Part shown: piece after piece, positions 45,957-57,636 of the stretch | Layout of the letters: each line of letters begins with the position of its first letter | Position numbering within the stretch: the stretch's first letter is position 1 | Assembly: GCA_024760905.1 (NCBI GenBank) | Contig: CM045729.1 | Span: 75,199,050 to 75,263,049, forward strand | Reading direction: 5' to 3' | DNA: 64,000 bases | Source: Plotosus lineatus | Taxonomy: Eukaryota > Chordata > Actinopteri > Siluriformes > Plotosidae | The notes under the pieces: generated by a model | What the model saw: only the letters and a program-made list of their open reading frames with translations | Database searches by the model: none | Told to the model about the DNA's origin: nothing | Program-made: the position numbers and the translations under genes

Positions 45957-46134
45957 GCCAAAGCCGTACTTGTACAAGAACGATCATAAGTATCCAGGAG
46001 TCGACAAGGCGGATCTTCCTGTTGTAATACTTTATGCTGAAATTGGCACCAAAAAGTTCAAGGTATTCCATGAGCTGCTTTCTAGGAAGGCGGAAGAGGG
46101 AAAGCTGATCTATGTGCTGCGGCATTTTGTTGCT
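45957..46134 (+). CDS. uggt2: uggt2 exon 6
   Basis: Acceptor TTCACATCTAG; donor GTGAGT (phase 0). Encodes RPKPYLYKNDHKYPG, then LPVVILYAEIGTKKF and LIYVLRHFVA, residues about 161-220. It lies 170 bases beyond the gypsy 3' LTR, so the insertion narrowly spared it. Confidence 0.93.
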
Positions 46135-46228
46135 GTGAGTTTGTCTTTGTTGAATAATCATTTTAGCTGCCTTGCAAAGAAAATAATTGGTGCTTGAATG
46201 CAGTTTATTTCCAGTACTATTGTTTCAG

Positions 46229-46325
46229 AATCCAAAGAAGCAGCACATGCTTCTGTCAGGATATGGTGTGGAACTTGCTATTAAAAGTACGGAGTACAAA
46301 ACCGTGGATGATGCAGAAGTTGGAG
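46229..46325 (+). CDS. uggt2: uggt2 exon 7
   Basis: Acceptor TATTGTTTCAG; donor GTATAT (one base left over). Encodes LLSGYGVELAIKSTEYKT, the most conserved string of the UGGT N-terminal region, residues about 221-253. Confidence 0.93.
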
Positions 46326-46915
46326 GTATATTATATCTAGTTCCTCAGTGAAATATTTGCATTGTGAATGGTATTTTTGAGATGAAATGTTAAATTGCTA
46401 GTTTGTTAGACCTAAAATAGTAATGGTCATTGTATTTACCATTTGTGTTTTTTCTAGCAAATGTGATAAGTCCTAAACAATAACACATAGTGTAAACCTC
46501 ACTACAGTTAGTGGTTATTGCCTTCATATACCCCCCCCCCCCAGAAGAAATTTGGATTGGATATTGGTGAAATCTAAATTCCCAACCAAACATAAAATGC
46601 CTGGGCATGGTCAAGATGAATTTTTAAAATGTAATGTGGCATCTCGTTAATATACTGCTTTTTAAATGAATTTCCACTTAATATTGAACCCAGAATTTAT
46701 AACATGGGGATGACCATAGAATGAATTTACAATTCACTGAAATTGAATAATACTTTGAATGTAATTTACCATTTTGCCCCAATATTACAATACTTTGTTT
46801 TGATCCCTGGCAGTGATCACACTTGCCTACCCAGGCATATTCACACCTGTGTATTATCGAACACCTATGTACACAGCACGCCACACCACCTTTGACCTGT
46901 TATCCTGGTTTCGGC

Positions 46916-46919
<4 letters not shown>

Positions 46920-46947
<28 letters not shown>
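46920..46947. repeat. Poly-T tract in intron 7
   Basis: About 28 consecutive T. A C run lies at 46530-46541. These are simple repeats with no gene evidence around them. Confidence 0.9.
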
Positions 46948-46951
<4 letters not shown>

Positions 46952-47318
46952 GGTTCATACATTTTGGGGTAATGTGGCCATAAGTATGCTTTTGAGGAGC
47001 AATTTTCACATGCTAAAATGCTCACTTAACATGTGTTGAGGTGCATTGGACCCCAGCTTGCACTTATTTACAAGACTCTAATTGTACTTACTGACATTCA
47101 TAAGAATTCAATTCAGTTATTTGTATGGTGCTTTTTTCAATTGACGGTCACAAAGCAGCTTTACACAGTAAAAATAGAGCCTAATGCTTTTTTTTTTTAA
47201 ATATATGCTTTCTGATTGGAGAGTTGTTCCCCACCACCAAACTGTGGTTATTACTGTTTGACATTTTTGTGCTATTAAATAATGTGCTGCTCTATTAGAT
47301 GCTGGAGAATTGGAACTA

Positions 47319-48511
47319 CAGGGATCCCTCACTTTCTGCAGTTAATTGGGACGGAGATCCCCACGCGACCATTGAAATCCGCGAAGTAGGATCGCACTCG
47401 CACTGACGTATGTGTATAATATCAATAACGCGTTCAATGCTTGGAACAATTGAACATTAAAATATAAATACAGCTGGAACTGCATTAGAAGACAACATGC
47501 ACCGCGCAGATGCATGCGCGCACACGGATCCAACAATGTAAGTAGAGACGCTCCACAGCTTACAAACAAATTCATCCAAGACTGGCCATCTGGAACCTAA
47601 TAGTTTGTAAGTCGTTACAGGGAATTCTTGAGGGAACATATGTTTAAACCTTGTATAAGTAACCTATGCGTTTGTGCTGTATACAATCTCTTGATCATCT
47701 GTACATGATCAATATCATTCTCCCGTGTTTAAACTCCTGGTTCCTCTCAAGCACAGCAGATTTGGTTTCCCTCTTTTCCTGTTCATTATAAGACTAGAGT
47801 TGATTTGTTTCTTTGGAAGTTTTGGTGAGTTCAGAAATGTATCATTCTGCTTCTCTTTCTGGAGGTGTCGGCCACACTCGTCTGCTAGAGCCTAGTAATA
47901 CTGTAAGTGTACCTCAGGATAATGGTTAATCGTATTTGACATCTTTCTATAGATTTTCTTTTTTCACTTTTGACCAGCCCCGCTCTATCTCCAGATGGGG
48001 TAGTGGTGGTATAGGGTGCTGGATTGCTGATCCAAAGGTTGGGGGTTCAAGTCCCACCTTCCACAAGGTTGTCACGACCCCCCCCCCAGTGCAGCTAACT
48101 GGGTTATCAAAGGCGGGCCATGTCTCTCACGGTCTATGGTGAGAGGCATGTAAAAGAACCATTGCTGACTTTCGGAAAGAGTAGCTGCAAAGCCGTCAGC
48201 GTGTTTCTGTCCCTTGCTAAAGGGTTGTGATGGGAAGGGCATCTGACGTTAAAAAAAACCCTGCCAAATCAAACGTGCGAATCAGTGATTTGCTGTGGCG
48301 ACTCCCGAGTAAAAGGGAAAAAGCTGAAGACGCACTGTTCTATCTCCAGATGGGAGGTTTTGGGGTTTTTTTTTTATTGGCTTTGTTTTTGTGGTGGTTT
48401 CCTTAACGTTCCCCTCTTAATTTCCTTTATTTTAAATTTGAATATTTAGTTTAAAAAAAGTGGTGCACTGAAGCTGCATTAATTGAAGCGCGAAGTAGCA
48501 TGGGATCCCTG
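47319..48511. mobile_element. CAGGGATCCC MITE, large copy interrupted by SINE B
   Basis: Left end CAGGGATCCCTCACTTTC and right end CATGGGATCCCTG, each flanked by TA (47317-47318 and 48512-48513). Inner motifs GCAGTTAATTGGGAC and GCGAAGTAG match the other copies. Removing the SINE and one duplication leaves about 840 bp. Lies in uggt2 intron 7. Confidence 0.75.
48000..48338 (+). mobile_element. SINE B copy, type-1 tail, perfect 16-bp TSD
   Basis: tRNA-like head (GGTAGTGGTGGTATAGGGTG, GCTGATCCAAAGGTTGGGGG, TTCAAGTCCC), body, and RTE-like tail (CAAACGTGCGAATCAGTG, CTGTGGCGACTCCCGAG). Flanked by identical TCTATCTCCAGATGGG at 47984-47999 and 48339-48354. It sits inside the MITE above. Confidence 0.9.
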
Positions 48512-48866
48512 TACTCTGTTCACAAATTACTGAACATACTTGATGCTCAATACCAACGCTTGCATATTTGGTAAATTGTATCAGTTAGGTTATCCGGTTG
48601 TAATACTGCACTGAATCAAATTTGAAAGATATTGGCCATCACGAATATGACAAGTCTATAGCATGTTTCAATTTTCTCAATTTGAGTACATTTCTGGGGC
48701 CAACTGACCAGCTCTCCAATAGTGAAACCAGTGTTCAAGAATTATGCTAACACTTGCTGCAGGTAGAGTTCTTGGTAACTGTAACAACAATTATTTTATA
48801 GGTGTGACATGTGTATGGAACTATTTATTCAGCAAAAAGTACATGCTTCCAAATTGTTTTTTTTAG

Positions 48867-48939
48867 AGTCAAATTCAACAATAACTTGTGAAGAGGATTC
48901 TACTGATGAAGTCGATGGGTTTTTATTTGGAAAATTAAG
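48867..48939 (+). CDS. uggt2: uggt2 exon 8
   Basis: Acceptor TTGTTTTTTTTAG; donor GTAAAT (phase 2). Encodes ESNSTITCEEDSTDEVDGFL then FGKLR, residues about 253-277. Asn-Ser-Thr is a possible N-glycosylation site in the variable acidic loop. Confidence 0.88.
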
Positions 48940-49084
48940 GTAAATGGAACACATACATACATGATTCCCCCCCCATTATAACCTGGACATTCGGCTTGAC
49001 AGTGTCAAGTATGTCAATGTCAGTATGGGTTTGTGATTTGGCTGTCCAAATGGAATAAATTTGTCTATCGTCCACTCAAAACAG

Positions 49085-49185
49085 GGAGTCTTATCCAGAA
49101 ATGCAGCTTGAATTAGCAGAATTGAGGGAGCATCTTTTGGATAGCAGGAATGAGATGGCAACTCTCAAAGTGTGGGAGCTGCAAG
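49085..49185 (+). CDS. uggt2: uggt2 exon 9
   Basis: Acceptor CTCAAAACAG (weak pyrimidine tract); donor GTAAAC. Encodes ESYPEMQLELAELREHLL and LKVWELQ, residues about 277-311. LKVWELQDL is shared with UGGT2; UGGT1 has WQLQ. Confidence 0.92.
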
Positions 49186-49811
49186 GTAAACACATTTTTA
49201 TTCATGGCCCTTTTTACTACTTGCAGTTCAGGGCATAATGTGCATCCAAGCAGCTTCATGCAGGGTGAGCAGGGCAATCGGTGCTTGATTTGGTAGATGC
49301 CTGAATGGTGAATAGAAAAGCACTGCAATTGTTGGCTGTCTATGACTAATCTGTTCTGCAGGATGCTAATGGCCAGCACCAAATTTTCTTGATTGTTTTT
49401 CAAATGTACAATAAATACAAGTCCAAATTATATCTTGGTGTATAATAAAACCAGTTCTCAACACGGATTCTTTCAGGCCCACATAATGCGGATTCATGAT
49501 GACTTGGTGTACATCACTTAGCCTTGTTCAAGCTGTAAACTTCCAATTTGTTAATGACGCCTACCTCAAAACATGACATTTGTAAGGTGCTAATGCTCTG
49601 GCACTTTGACCTTTGCCCCCATTTAAACAAAAGCTTACACATGTTATGTTTTCTTAGAGGTTTTGCAGCTGATGTCATGCATACATTATTCCAATGTGGG
49701 TTTTGTTTATACCGCCATATTGGTGTGAAAACGAACCATTCGCTCTGGCCCCAACACAATAGCACAGGCCTGTGTAAGGGTTTAATACTGCATTTATTAA
49801 ATGAGTGCAAA

Positions 49812-50030
49812 ATGGCACTTAACTGTGCTGTCGGTTGTACAAATTGTAGAGGAAAGAAACCAGACGTTGAATATCAGATTCCCTGCTAATAAAGCCTGAC
49901 AAGAGAAATGGATTTCTGCTTTGAAAAGAGCGGATACCTACAACGAAAGGAAAGATTGCAACCAGCTCCTAACAGTCATGTATGTAACGAACATTTTGTT
50001 GGGAGGAAAGTAATTTTTCAGTAGATATTA
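49812..50030 (+). pseudogene. THAP-domain relic (P-element-like or THAP gene remnant)
   Basis: From an ATG at 49812 the frame encodes MALNCAVGCTNCRGKKPDVE, then two consecutive TAA stops (49887-49892), and in the same frame HVCNEHFVGR. The pattern C-X3-C, 48 residues, C-X2-H fits the THAP C2CH zinc signature. All four ligands are present despite the stops. Downstream it is cut by Tc1 sequence at about 50040. Lies in uggt2 intron 9. Confidence 0.65.
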
Positions 50031-50040
50031 TCTGTCTTGA

Positions 50041-51185
50041 TCACAATATGCTAATTTTTTGAGAAGGACCAGTACAGTTAAATAGACAAACTGATTAATT
50101 TTTAGTACATTACAGAAAATAATGAACTTGCTTTCATATTTTATATTCATTACACACAACTGAAGTAGTTCAAGCTTGTTTTAATATTGATTTTGGCAAA
50201 AAAAGTAGAGAAACCCAAAATCCCTATCTCAAAAAATTAGCATTTCATCCGACCAAGAAGTGTTAATACAAAGTCAACCTTCAAATAATTATGTTCAGTT
50301 ATGCACTCAATACTTGGTCGGAATCCTTTTGCAGAAATGACTGCTTCAATGCGGCGTGGCATGGAGGCAATCAGCCTGTGGCACTGCTGAGGTGTTATGG
50401 AGGCCCAGGATGCTTCGATAGCGGCCTTAAGCTCATCCATAGTGTTGGCTCTGGTGTCTGTCAACTTTCTCTTCACAGTATCCCACGGATTCTCTATGGG
50501 GCTTCAGGTCAGGAGAGTTGGCAGGCCAATTGAGCACAGTAATACCATGGTCAGTAAACCATTTAGCAGTGGTTTTGGCACTGTGAGCAGGTGCCAGGTC
50601 GTGCTGAAAAATGAAATCTCCATAAAGCTTTTCAGCAGATGGAAGCATGAAGTGCTCCCAAATCTCCTGATAGCTAGCTGCATTGACCCCGCCCTTGATA
50701 AAACACAGTGGACCAATACTAGCCGCTGGCATGGCACCCCAGACCATCACTGACTGTGGGTACTTGACACTGGACTTCAGGCATTTTGGCATTTCCTTCT
50801 CCCCAGTCTTCCTCCAGACTCTGGCACCTTGATTTCCGAATGACATGCAAAATTTGCTTTCATCCGAAAAAAGTACTTTGGACCACTGAGCAACAGTCCA
50901 GTGCTGCTTCTCTGTAGCCCAGGTCAGGCGCTTCTGCTGCTGTTTCTGGTTCAAAAGTGGCTTGACCTGGGGAATGCGGCACCTGTAGCCTGTTTCCTGT
51001 GCACGGTGGCTCTGGATGTTTCTACTCCAGACTCGGTCCACTGCTTCCTCAGGTCCCCCAAGGTCTGGAATTGGCCCTTATTTCACTCTTTCCTTCCCAC
51101 TGAGGTGGCTTGATACAGCACTCTGGGAACAGCCTATTCGCTCAGATTTGTGTCTTACCCTCTTGCTTTAGAGTGTCAATGATTG
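50041..51185 (-). pseudogene. Tc1-type transposon with rearranged left end (copy 3)
   Basis: The minus-strand transposase includes VLFSDESKFCMSFGNQGARV (first Asp), FQHDLAPAHSAKTTAKWF (second Asp) and the NSPDLKP stretch; frame changes and deletions break it. 50041-50072 is an outer inverted-repeat end in reverse orientation, and 50098-50125 is reversed relative to other copies, so the left end was scrambled. The N-terminal part near 51130-51185 is incomplete. Lies in uggt2 intron 9, antisense. Confidence 0.8.
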
Positions 51186-51189
51186 CACG

Positions 51190-52085
51190 ATCTCCACAAA
51201 TGCATCCTTCAATGCATAATCTTCAACATGACGGTTCAAATGGCCATAAACGCAATTGATTCATGATGATGCTTGCTTAAAAGGTTTCATCAGTTTTAAA
51301 GGGGGAATATCAACTCTTTTGCCGATTTTTAAAACCGCTTTGGTCATTTACTCGGAGTTCACTATTTTCCATATTCCATAGCAGAATATTCTACCTATTT
51401 ACAGAATCATAGGATTCATGGAATCTTACAATGGTAGATCAATAAGTCTCAAAACAGACATGACCTGGTGTACAGAACTCATCTGTTGCCATGAAGACAC
51501 TAGGGTGACTGGCTGAGACATTCATTTGGTGGATAGATGTTGGGGAGTTTCAAATGGGGATCTACAAAAATGGTTCAGTAATTGATTAGTAATTTTTCAA
51601 AAGTAGTTTCCTGATCAGCGACAACGCGATGTACCTTGGTCATTTAGAATCTTGTTTCACCCAACTTTTAATTCATATATTTGGAATGACAATTTAATAT
51701 CCTTCAATGTGAATTAAATTTCCTACTTGATAGATTATGCTGGAGTGGGTCACAAATTGTGCTTTAATGGAGAAATGAGTCGCCACAGAATGTATTGCTT
51801 ATTTTGCAGCAATCGCTCAATGATCAAATGCTTAAAAGCATTTCATGTATTTTATCTATTTATTGATATATTCAATGTGTGCAAAACTTATTTGCCATTG
51901 GTATATATTACAGGGGTCAGTACAATCCAGCTGGTCTGTTATTTATGGGTCTTAAAAAAATCCCAAGCAGGAAATGCTTGAATGAAAACGATGGTCAGTT
52001 GGCACAGGTAGTGTAATCACGGTCATACGTAGTTATATACACATGTTAAAATAAACTCGAATCCCCCATGTCTTGTATTGTACAC
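51190..52085. other. No recognised feature
   Basis: Intronic AT-rich sequence without supported repeat or exon. Confidence 0.4.
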
Positions 52086-52094
52086 TAAAACTGG

Positions 52095-52375
52095 TGTTTG
52101 TGTTAATCATAAGTAGTTCAGAAAAAATATTTAAGGTTGTGAGGAGGCTGCCCCATCTCGGCTGACTGGGAAAGGGCAGGGGACAGCTTGCCGGGCCAAC
52201 ACTTGCACAGTAGGTCAAGTGGCTGTCCGCCCCCCCAAAAAAACCCTAGGTACATATGAATGGTTGTGCATGTTTTATACCCAGTGGAAACTCGTACAGG
52301 ACAACATGCAAATACCAGAGAAATGCTCACAAGGCCAGTCAGGCAGAAACGCACTCATGGTGATGCAGCCTTCTC
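52095..52375 (-). mobile_element. Old SINE C, antisense
   Basis: Antisense tail near 52110-52190 (AGGTTGTGAGGAGGCTGCC, GGGCAGGGGACAGCTTGCC) and body remains to about 52350. Highly diverged. Confidence 0.4.
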
Positions 52376-52429
52376 TTCACAAAAGTCGGCAATACTGTTA
52401 GATGCCTCCCACTGCCATCTTCTGCTTAA

Positions 52430-52990
52430 TTCGTGGTTAGGTCATGGCCTAAGCAGTGAGGTCCAGATGTCCCACTCCCTAACACATCAGCTCATCACCT
52501 GTCTCCATGACCCACTCCTGAAACACCCAGATGGCTGGTTTCAGAGCCCAAGCTAATGCACCAGGGTGAGTCGGACTAGACTTGGGTGTCGCTCCACCTC
52601 ACACACTATCTCGGGCTCCTCTGCCGAAGAGGGGACATTCCATGTCCCAATAGCCAGAGTCAGTAGCCAAAGATCTGATCACCCGAAGATCGGTTCAATA
52701 GAACCCATACCTTTCTGCAGCCACCCAACTCGCAAAGCACCTGAACCCTATAGACCACCCCAGGTGGTGGGTCCATGGGAGGGTGGACTTGTCTCCTTTT
52801 TGGGCTCAGTGATGGGCACAATCTGACCACCAGGCGCTCGCCTTCAGGAGGCTTTTTTTTTTTTTTTTTAATCCATAGGTCATCTGAACCACACTTGGTC
52901 TGGACCTTCACCTTGGACCTGTTTACCTTGGGTGACCTTACCAGGGGCATAATGCCCCTGACATGGTTCATTAGGACATACAAACCCTTA
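52430..52990. repeat. Old GC-rich dispersed repeat
   Basis: GAAGAGGGGACATTCCATGT, CTGCAGCCACCCAACTCG and CCAGGGGCATAATGCCCCTG (a perfect GGGGCAT/ATGCCCC hairpin) resemble a multi-copy teleost element, probably a LINE untranslated region. The family is from memory and uncertain. Confidence 0.4.
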
Positions 52991-52994
52991 CACC

Positions 52995-54184
52995 ATTATG
53001 TGGGGTTGTGTAGGGTTTTTTTTTCCTCTAGATTGTCTTTTAAACCTGATTCTTTGTACTGGGGGGTTTCATGCATTGCTGCCCTAATATTTTATCCCTT
53101 TTCATCTTATCCCTGGTGACAGTCTGATTACTGTATAGCCTGCATGGTCATTCTCAGTCGCATGCATCACTGATATACAAGCACAATTCAGTGTGTGATG
53201 TCAGCCATAATTTCTAACCCTATTTACTGGAGTCTTCGCCATAGATCTGAGCAGTTATTTCACTGTCCTGGACACACCGCCAGGAGCACAGTATTTGCAA
53301 GTGAAGCTCCTGCTGTGTGGCCTCAAACTCTTCATTTCAGTCTGGCAAATCTTCAATGAAAACCCTTCACTCAAATTCAAGCTCCACTATACATGCGCAG
53401 GATTTTATGCCAGTGTATTATACACTTGCTTACTGTAATGTGCAGTACCACTGTATGCAGTTATGTTTCAGTCATTTTTAGTGGTTTCTCTTTAATAAAA
53501 TTTGAAAAATAAAGTGCCCTGATTGGGTTTCAGATTCATTCACAATTTCAAGTGTTTTTGCACCAAGTTAATCCTTGTCACGGTCATGGCCGCTATTGTA
53601 ACTACATCAGGTCTATGCGTACTTGCTGGTTGGGTGTCGCCTCAGACAGCCAGTCGCTGTTTGGAATCCATTGATCTACACAGCATGTCCACATATAATG
53701 TCGGCGTGATTTTCAACTTTTTTTTTTTTTTTTTTTTGGTGGGGGGGTTGGACTTGAACTTTTAATCTCCATGCAGGTGTTAGCTGTTCGATTTATTTGC
53801 CAAAGAGAAATATTGCTAAATGGTTCCAATAAGGAATGTTAAGGGGATGGTATTCGGGTACAGCCACTGAATTTAAACTAGATATTTAGCTTCATTAATT
53901 TACAATATGGGAACAGCAAAACATTCACAACTTTTTTTTTTTTTTTTTTTTTTTTTTCCCCCTCTGGCTAATTTTTTTTATTTTAAAACCCTGGCAGATA
54001 GTGAGTTCTGCTTACACTTGAAGTGTTTATATACTGTATTCTATGCCAAAACGGAGTACAAGAAGTTTCTAGTTTTGTCAAATTTTAACCATGACTGGGC
54101 TAAGTCACATGCCCTATAAGCACTGTGTTGAACAAGGTTTGTTTATAGCCTACTCATTCAGAGAAGAAAAAATGCATGAAGGCC

Positions 54185-54217
<33 letters not shown>

Positions 54218-54565
54218 CCCCCTGTATGTATACTGAACAAACACTAGTTGCAAATTAAAAATGGAATCATAATCTATAAAAATTCAAAGCTAGGCAGTAA
54301 TGTGATTAACCATGTGTCTGTTTTAATGCAAAGGTGTAATATCTAGATATCAAAGCAAGTACACTGCTCCATTCCCTGGGGGTGCATTTGTTACAACTTT
54401 CTGCAGACATTTAATAATGTAATTACAAATGGAGAAAATGTATGCTGCTTCTTTACAAATAAATTGTGGAGATGCTGTATAAGCACATCCAACATTACAA
54501 CAAAATGGCATGTATTCTTTTAAATCAAGAGTTGGGGCCAAAACTTAATTTCTTTTAATTCTGCC
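52995..54565. other. No gene seen; several long poly-T tracts
   Basis: T runs of about 19, 26 and 31 bases at 53719-53737, 53932-53957 and 54187-54217, some ending CCCC, suggest antisense poly-A tails of retroposons, but no body is recognised next to them. Confidence 0.4.
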
Positions 54566-54579
54566 TCATGTTTTGGATT

Positions 54580-54858
54580 GTGGGGCTGGTGTAGTGGTTA
54601 GGGTGCTGCACTCATGATCAGGAGGTTGTGTTCAAATCCCAGTAAGACCCCTGGGCAAGGTCTCAACCACAAGTGTACCTCTGTTCACCCAGCAGTATAA
54701 ATTGGGTACCAGTAAAAATATACTGGGAAGGTAACCTGCGATGGACTAGCCTCCCATCCAGGAGGCGTTGAACTAGTTGCTTCCGGCTGCAGAAACCGGG
54801 GACGAGCACTGGCCTGACGAGGCTCAGGTGTAAAAACCCAACAGACTTTACCTACCAA
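54580..54858 (+). mobile_element. SINE A copy with 10-bp TSD
   Basis: Full family structure: TGTAGTGGTTAGGGTGC, GTTCAAATCCC, TATAAATTGGGTACCAG, CTGCGATGGACTAGCC, CAGAAACCGGGGACGAGC, AAACCCAACAGACTTTACC. Identical GTTTTGGATT flanks at 54570-54579 and 54859-54868. Lies in uggt2 intron 9, about 180 bp before exon 10. Confidence 0.85.
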
Positions 54859-55041
54859 GTTTTGGATTATCTTGAATCATACCCTGAATTTTTATTTTTT
54901 AATCATTTCAGCTAATCCCCTGATAGTTGACTGACTGTGCTGATTCCCTGTAGTATTTCAACTTGCTTTTTTTTTTTTTTTTTTTAAAACGGATATTTGG
55001 AGTTATATTGTATGTACACTGCCTCTTGTTACTTTCAACAG

Positions 55042-55141
55042 ACCTGAATTTCAAAGCAGCAACCCAGATCATGACTGTGCCGAAATTTAATTCGCTCAAA
55101 CTGATGCAGGATCTCTGTCAAAACTTTCCCAGCAAAGCAAG
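55042..55141 (+). CDS. uggt2: uggt2 exon 10
   Basis: Acceptor TTACTTTCAACAG; donor GTAGGG (phase 2). Encodes DLNFKAATQIMT, then LKLMQDLCQNFPSKA, residues about 311-344. The preceding 5.9 kb intron holds the THAP relic, a Tc1, several old repeats and the SINE A at 54580. Confidence 0.93.
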
Positions 55142-55467
55142 GTAGGGGGAAAATTTTGTCTTGGCTTATGCACTGTTAGAAGTGTAAAATCAATTGTTTG
55201 GTTTTTTTAACTGTTGAAGAAAAATCAGGAATACTTCCTGCTGTTGTAGGAGCTCTGATTGCTGACCTGTGATTTCCAAGTAGATTTTGTTGGATATTGC
55301 CTCAAAGCTTTGCTTTGTGCTGTACTGGAAAGGTGCCGAGTCAGTTGCTGTGTACGAGTCCACTAAACCGATATAGCATCTTAAGTGCAGTTTTAATCTC
55401 AAAATCTGCACTTTTAAGACTCGCCAGGGATGCAGGAATGAGGTGGTGTGTATTACTTTCCCTACAG

Positions 55468-55528
55468 ATCACTTACCCGAGTAGCTGTAAACCAAGAAAT
55501 GAGAAACGAAATTGAGGAGAATCAAAAG
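55468..55528 (+). CDS. uggt2: uggt2 exon 11
   Basis: Acceptor CTTTCCCTACAG; donor GTATCA (phase 0). Encodes RSLTRVAVNQEMRNEIEENQ, residues about 344-364, nearly the same as UGGT2 in mammals as recalled. Confidence 0.93.
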
Positions 55529-55644
55529 GTATCATGTTATAATTGCTGCTTGAAGAATTTAAGATATACACTCTTGCTGTCTCTAAGAAAATCTAAGTAT
55601 AGAACAGTAAAGTTAGTCTTCTACGATGCTTGTTGTTTCCTAAG

Positions 55645-55736
55645 GGACTGAGGAAATCGCTGGGAATCGACGCTGGAGACACGGGTCTCTACATTAATGG
55701 AATGCGCATTGATCTGGGTCTTCATAACCCTTTCAG
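55645..55736 (+). CDS. uggt2: uggt2 exon 12
   Basis: Acceptor TTGTTTCCTAAG; donor GTAGAA (phase 2). Encodes LGIDAGDTGLYINGMRIDLG and the following HNPF, residues about 365-395. GD..L.ING is the conserved UGGT motif here. Confidence 0.92.
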
Positions 55737-56614
55737 GTAGAACCTCTCAGAACAGGGTCTTTGTCTATTGGTATCAAACTACTTGTGATGTGTATATGGT
55801 AATTGGTTAAATGCACACAGTATCTCGACCTGGAATAAGGTTCAGTATTGCATTATTTTCAAGCCAAAGAGTTTCCCAAACCATTCTTTCCCTATTTGAG
55901 CCCCAATTTTCTGTGCCATTGCATAAGTGTATTGATGGGGTAATTTGATCGGTCAGTACATCAGTGTTGCAAAGCCTCAAGATGACCAACTGAAGCATCG
56001 GTGCCATAGCTATTATGTGCTAGATTTAAAGACCAGGGGTGGTTTAGAATACAGTACTCATAGCTTTAGGGACTTTTTTTTTTTTTTAGGGCTGGGCAGT
56101 GTAGACAGTACGACAAAGGGTTTTGCATGCATCAGGGTTTAATTTCATGTACATTGTCGGTGAATAAAAGCATTTACTTTGTTTACATGGCAGTCCTATG
56201 TAAATGAGGTATTTTTAAAATATATAAACGGTCTGGACGTTACTAAAGAACTTTTTGTTTGAATTTGTCATGAGGTACTACAGGTGAGGCTGTCACTGGT
56301 GGTGGTTATAGTCCCAGCTCTTTTGGGAAAAATTAAAAAATCTCGGACAAGACCTCCATGGAAAATTGTTTTAATTAGGGACTTGGGATAATTTAGCATT
56401 GATTTTCTTTCAGGAAGAGGACAGCAATTAACTTTCATGGATGAGTGGACTAAGAAGCCATTCCTCCAAGACTAGTATTAAAGGTTTTGCACGTAGCAAC
56501 TAGGATAATGACTCTTTGGAGAAATATTCATTGACCCCTTTAAAGCTGGCATCTTTTGTGGAAGAGAAGTTTGATTTAAGTGAGACCCAAAATGATTGTA
56601 GTAAATGAAGAGTA

Positions 56615-57178
56615 CGGTGGTACCTCAATTTATGAAATTAATCCGTTCCGGAAGTGGTTTCGTAAGTTGAACGCATTTTATATGTAAAACATGATTCGTT
56701 CCAAGGCCCCCAAAACTACCCTTAAAAAGGTATGCTTTTTATTTTTTTTTAAAAGGCTTCTGCGTCGATATCATACTATGGGTTTGCGAGATCACTCAAC
56801 CACAAAGCCATGAGCCCACTTTTTATTCACACGCAGGTGTGCGTGTGTTGACCATGTCGTCTTAGCAGAGTTAGAATCTTAATGTTTATGCAGGTTATAA
56901 GCCTGAGCCGAAAAATAAATTTGCAGTGAGCATACTCAAAACTCATATAAAACAGTAACTGTCCTTTACACGAAAAGCGTTATGGAGACACGGCTCCATA
57001 ATGGCCAATGGAAGGGAGCTGCGTCATCCCTCCTAGCCAGTGGGAGGATGGAAAAGCAACTCGTGCATTGTTTGAATTTGAGATGCTTTCATAACGAACT
57101 TGTTTTATATCTGAAACACAAATTTTAGGAAAATGTTTTTCGTGAGTTGGGGGTTTTGTAAGTTGAGGTCATACTGTG
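56615..57178. mobile_element. 564-bp pogo-like MITE (GGTACCTCAA type)
   Basis: Begins CGGTGGTACCTCAATTTATG and ends TTGTAAGTTGAGGTCATACTG plus TG, imperfect inverted ends, with TA on each side (56613-56614 and 57179-57180). The sub-terminal TTCGTAAGTTGAAC pattern is typical of Tigger/pogo-like ends. No open frame. Lies in uggt2 intron 12, 133 bp before exon 13. Confidence 0.78.
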
Positions 57179-57311
57179 TAGCCATGGTTTGGCTGCCTTT
57201 GATTAGTGATCTGTTAGAATGGGTGTAGGTTTGTAGAAAAATTTAACTGCACATGCCTGCACTTGATACATATTGTGGACATGGATAAACCGCTTTTGTC
57301 TTCCCCGGCAG

Positions 57312-57462
57312 CATACTGGATATTATCCGGAGTGAGGCAAAGCTTATTGAGGGACTTCATAACCTTGGCGTCACGGGCCCCAACTTGGCCAAATTTCTGC
57401 ACATTCCTGTGACTACTGTGGAAGACAGCTATGCTCTGGATATCCGGCATGCTGATATAATG
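57312..57462 (+). CDS. uggt2: uggt2 exon 13
   Basis: Acceptor TTCCCCGGCAG; donor GTGAGG (phase 0). Encodes ILDIIRSEAKLIEGLHNLGV, then YALDIRHADIM, residues about 395-445. Confidence 0.93.
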
Positions 57463-57636
57463 GTGAGGTGAAATTTTTAGATTTTTAAAGGTCACTTGTC
57501 AGCTTTCAATTCACCCTCAAAGCTATCTGTACACTGGGATAACTACTTTGAATATAGTTTAAACTGACGGTGAAGTCCAGTACCTTTTTTAGATCACATC
57601 TATTTATGCCTTATTTATATTGTTTTTGCATCTCAG

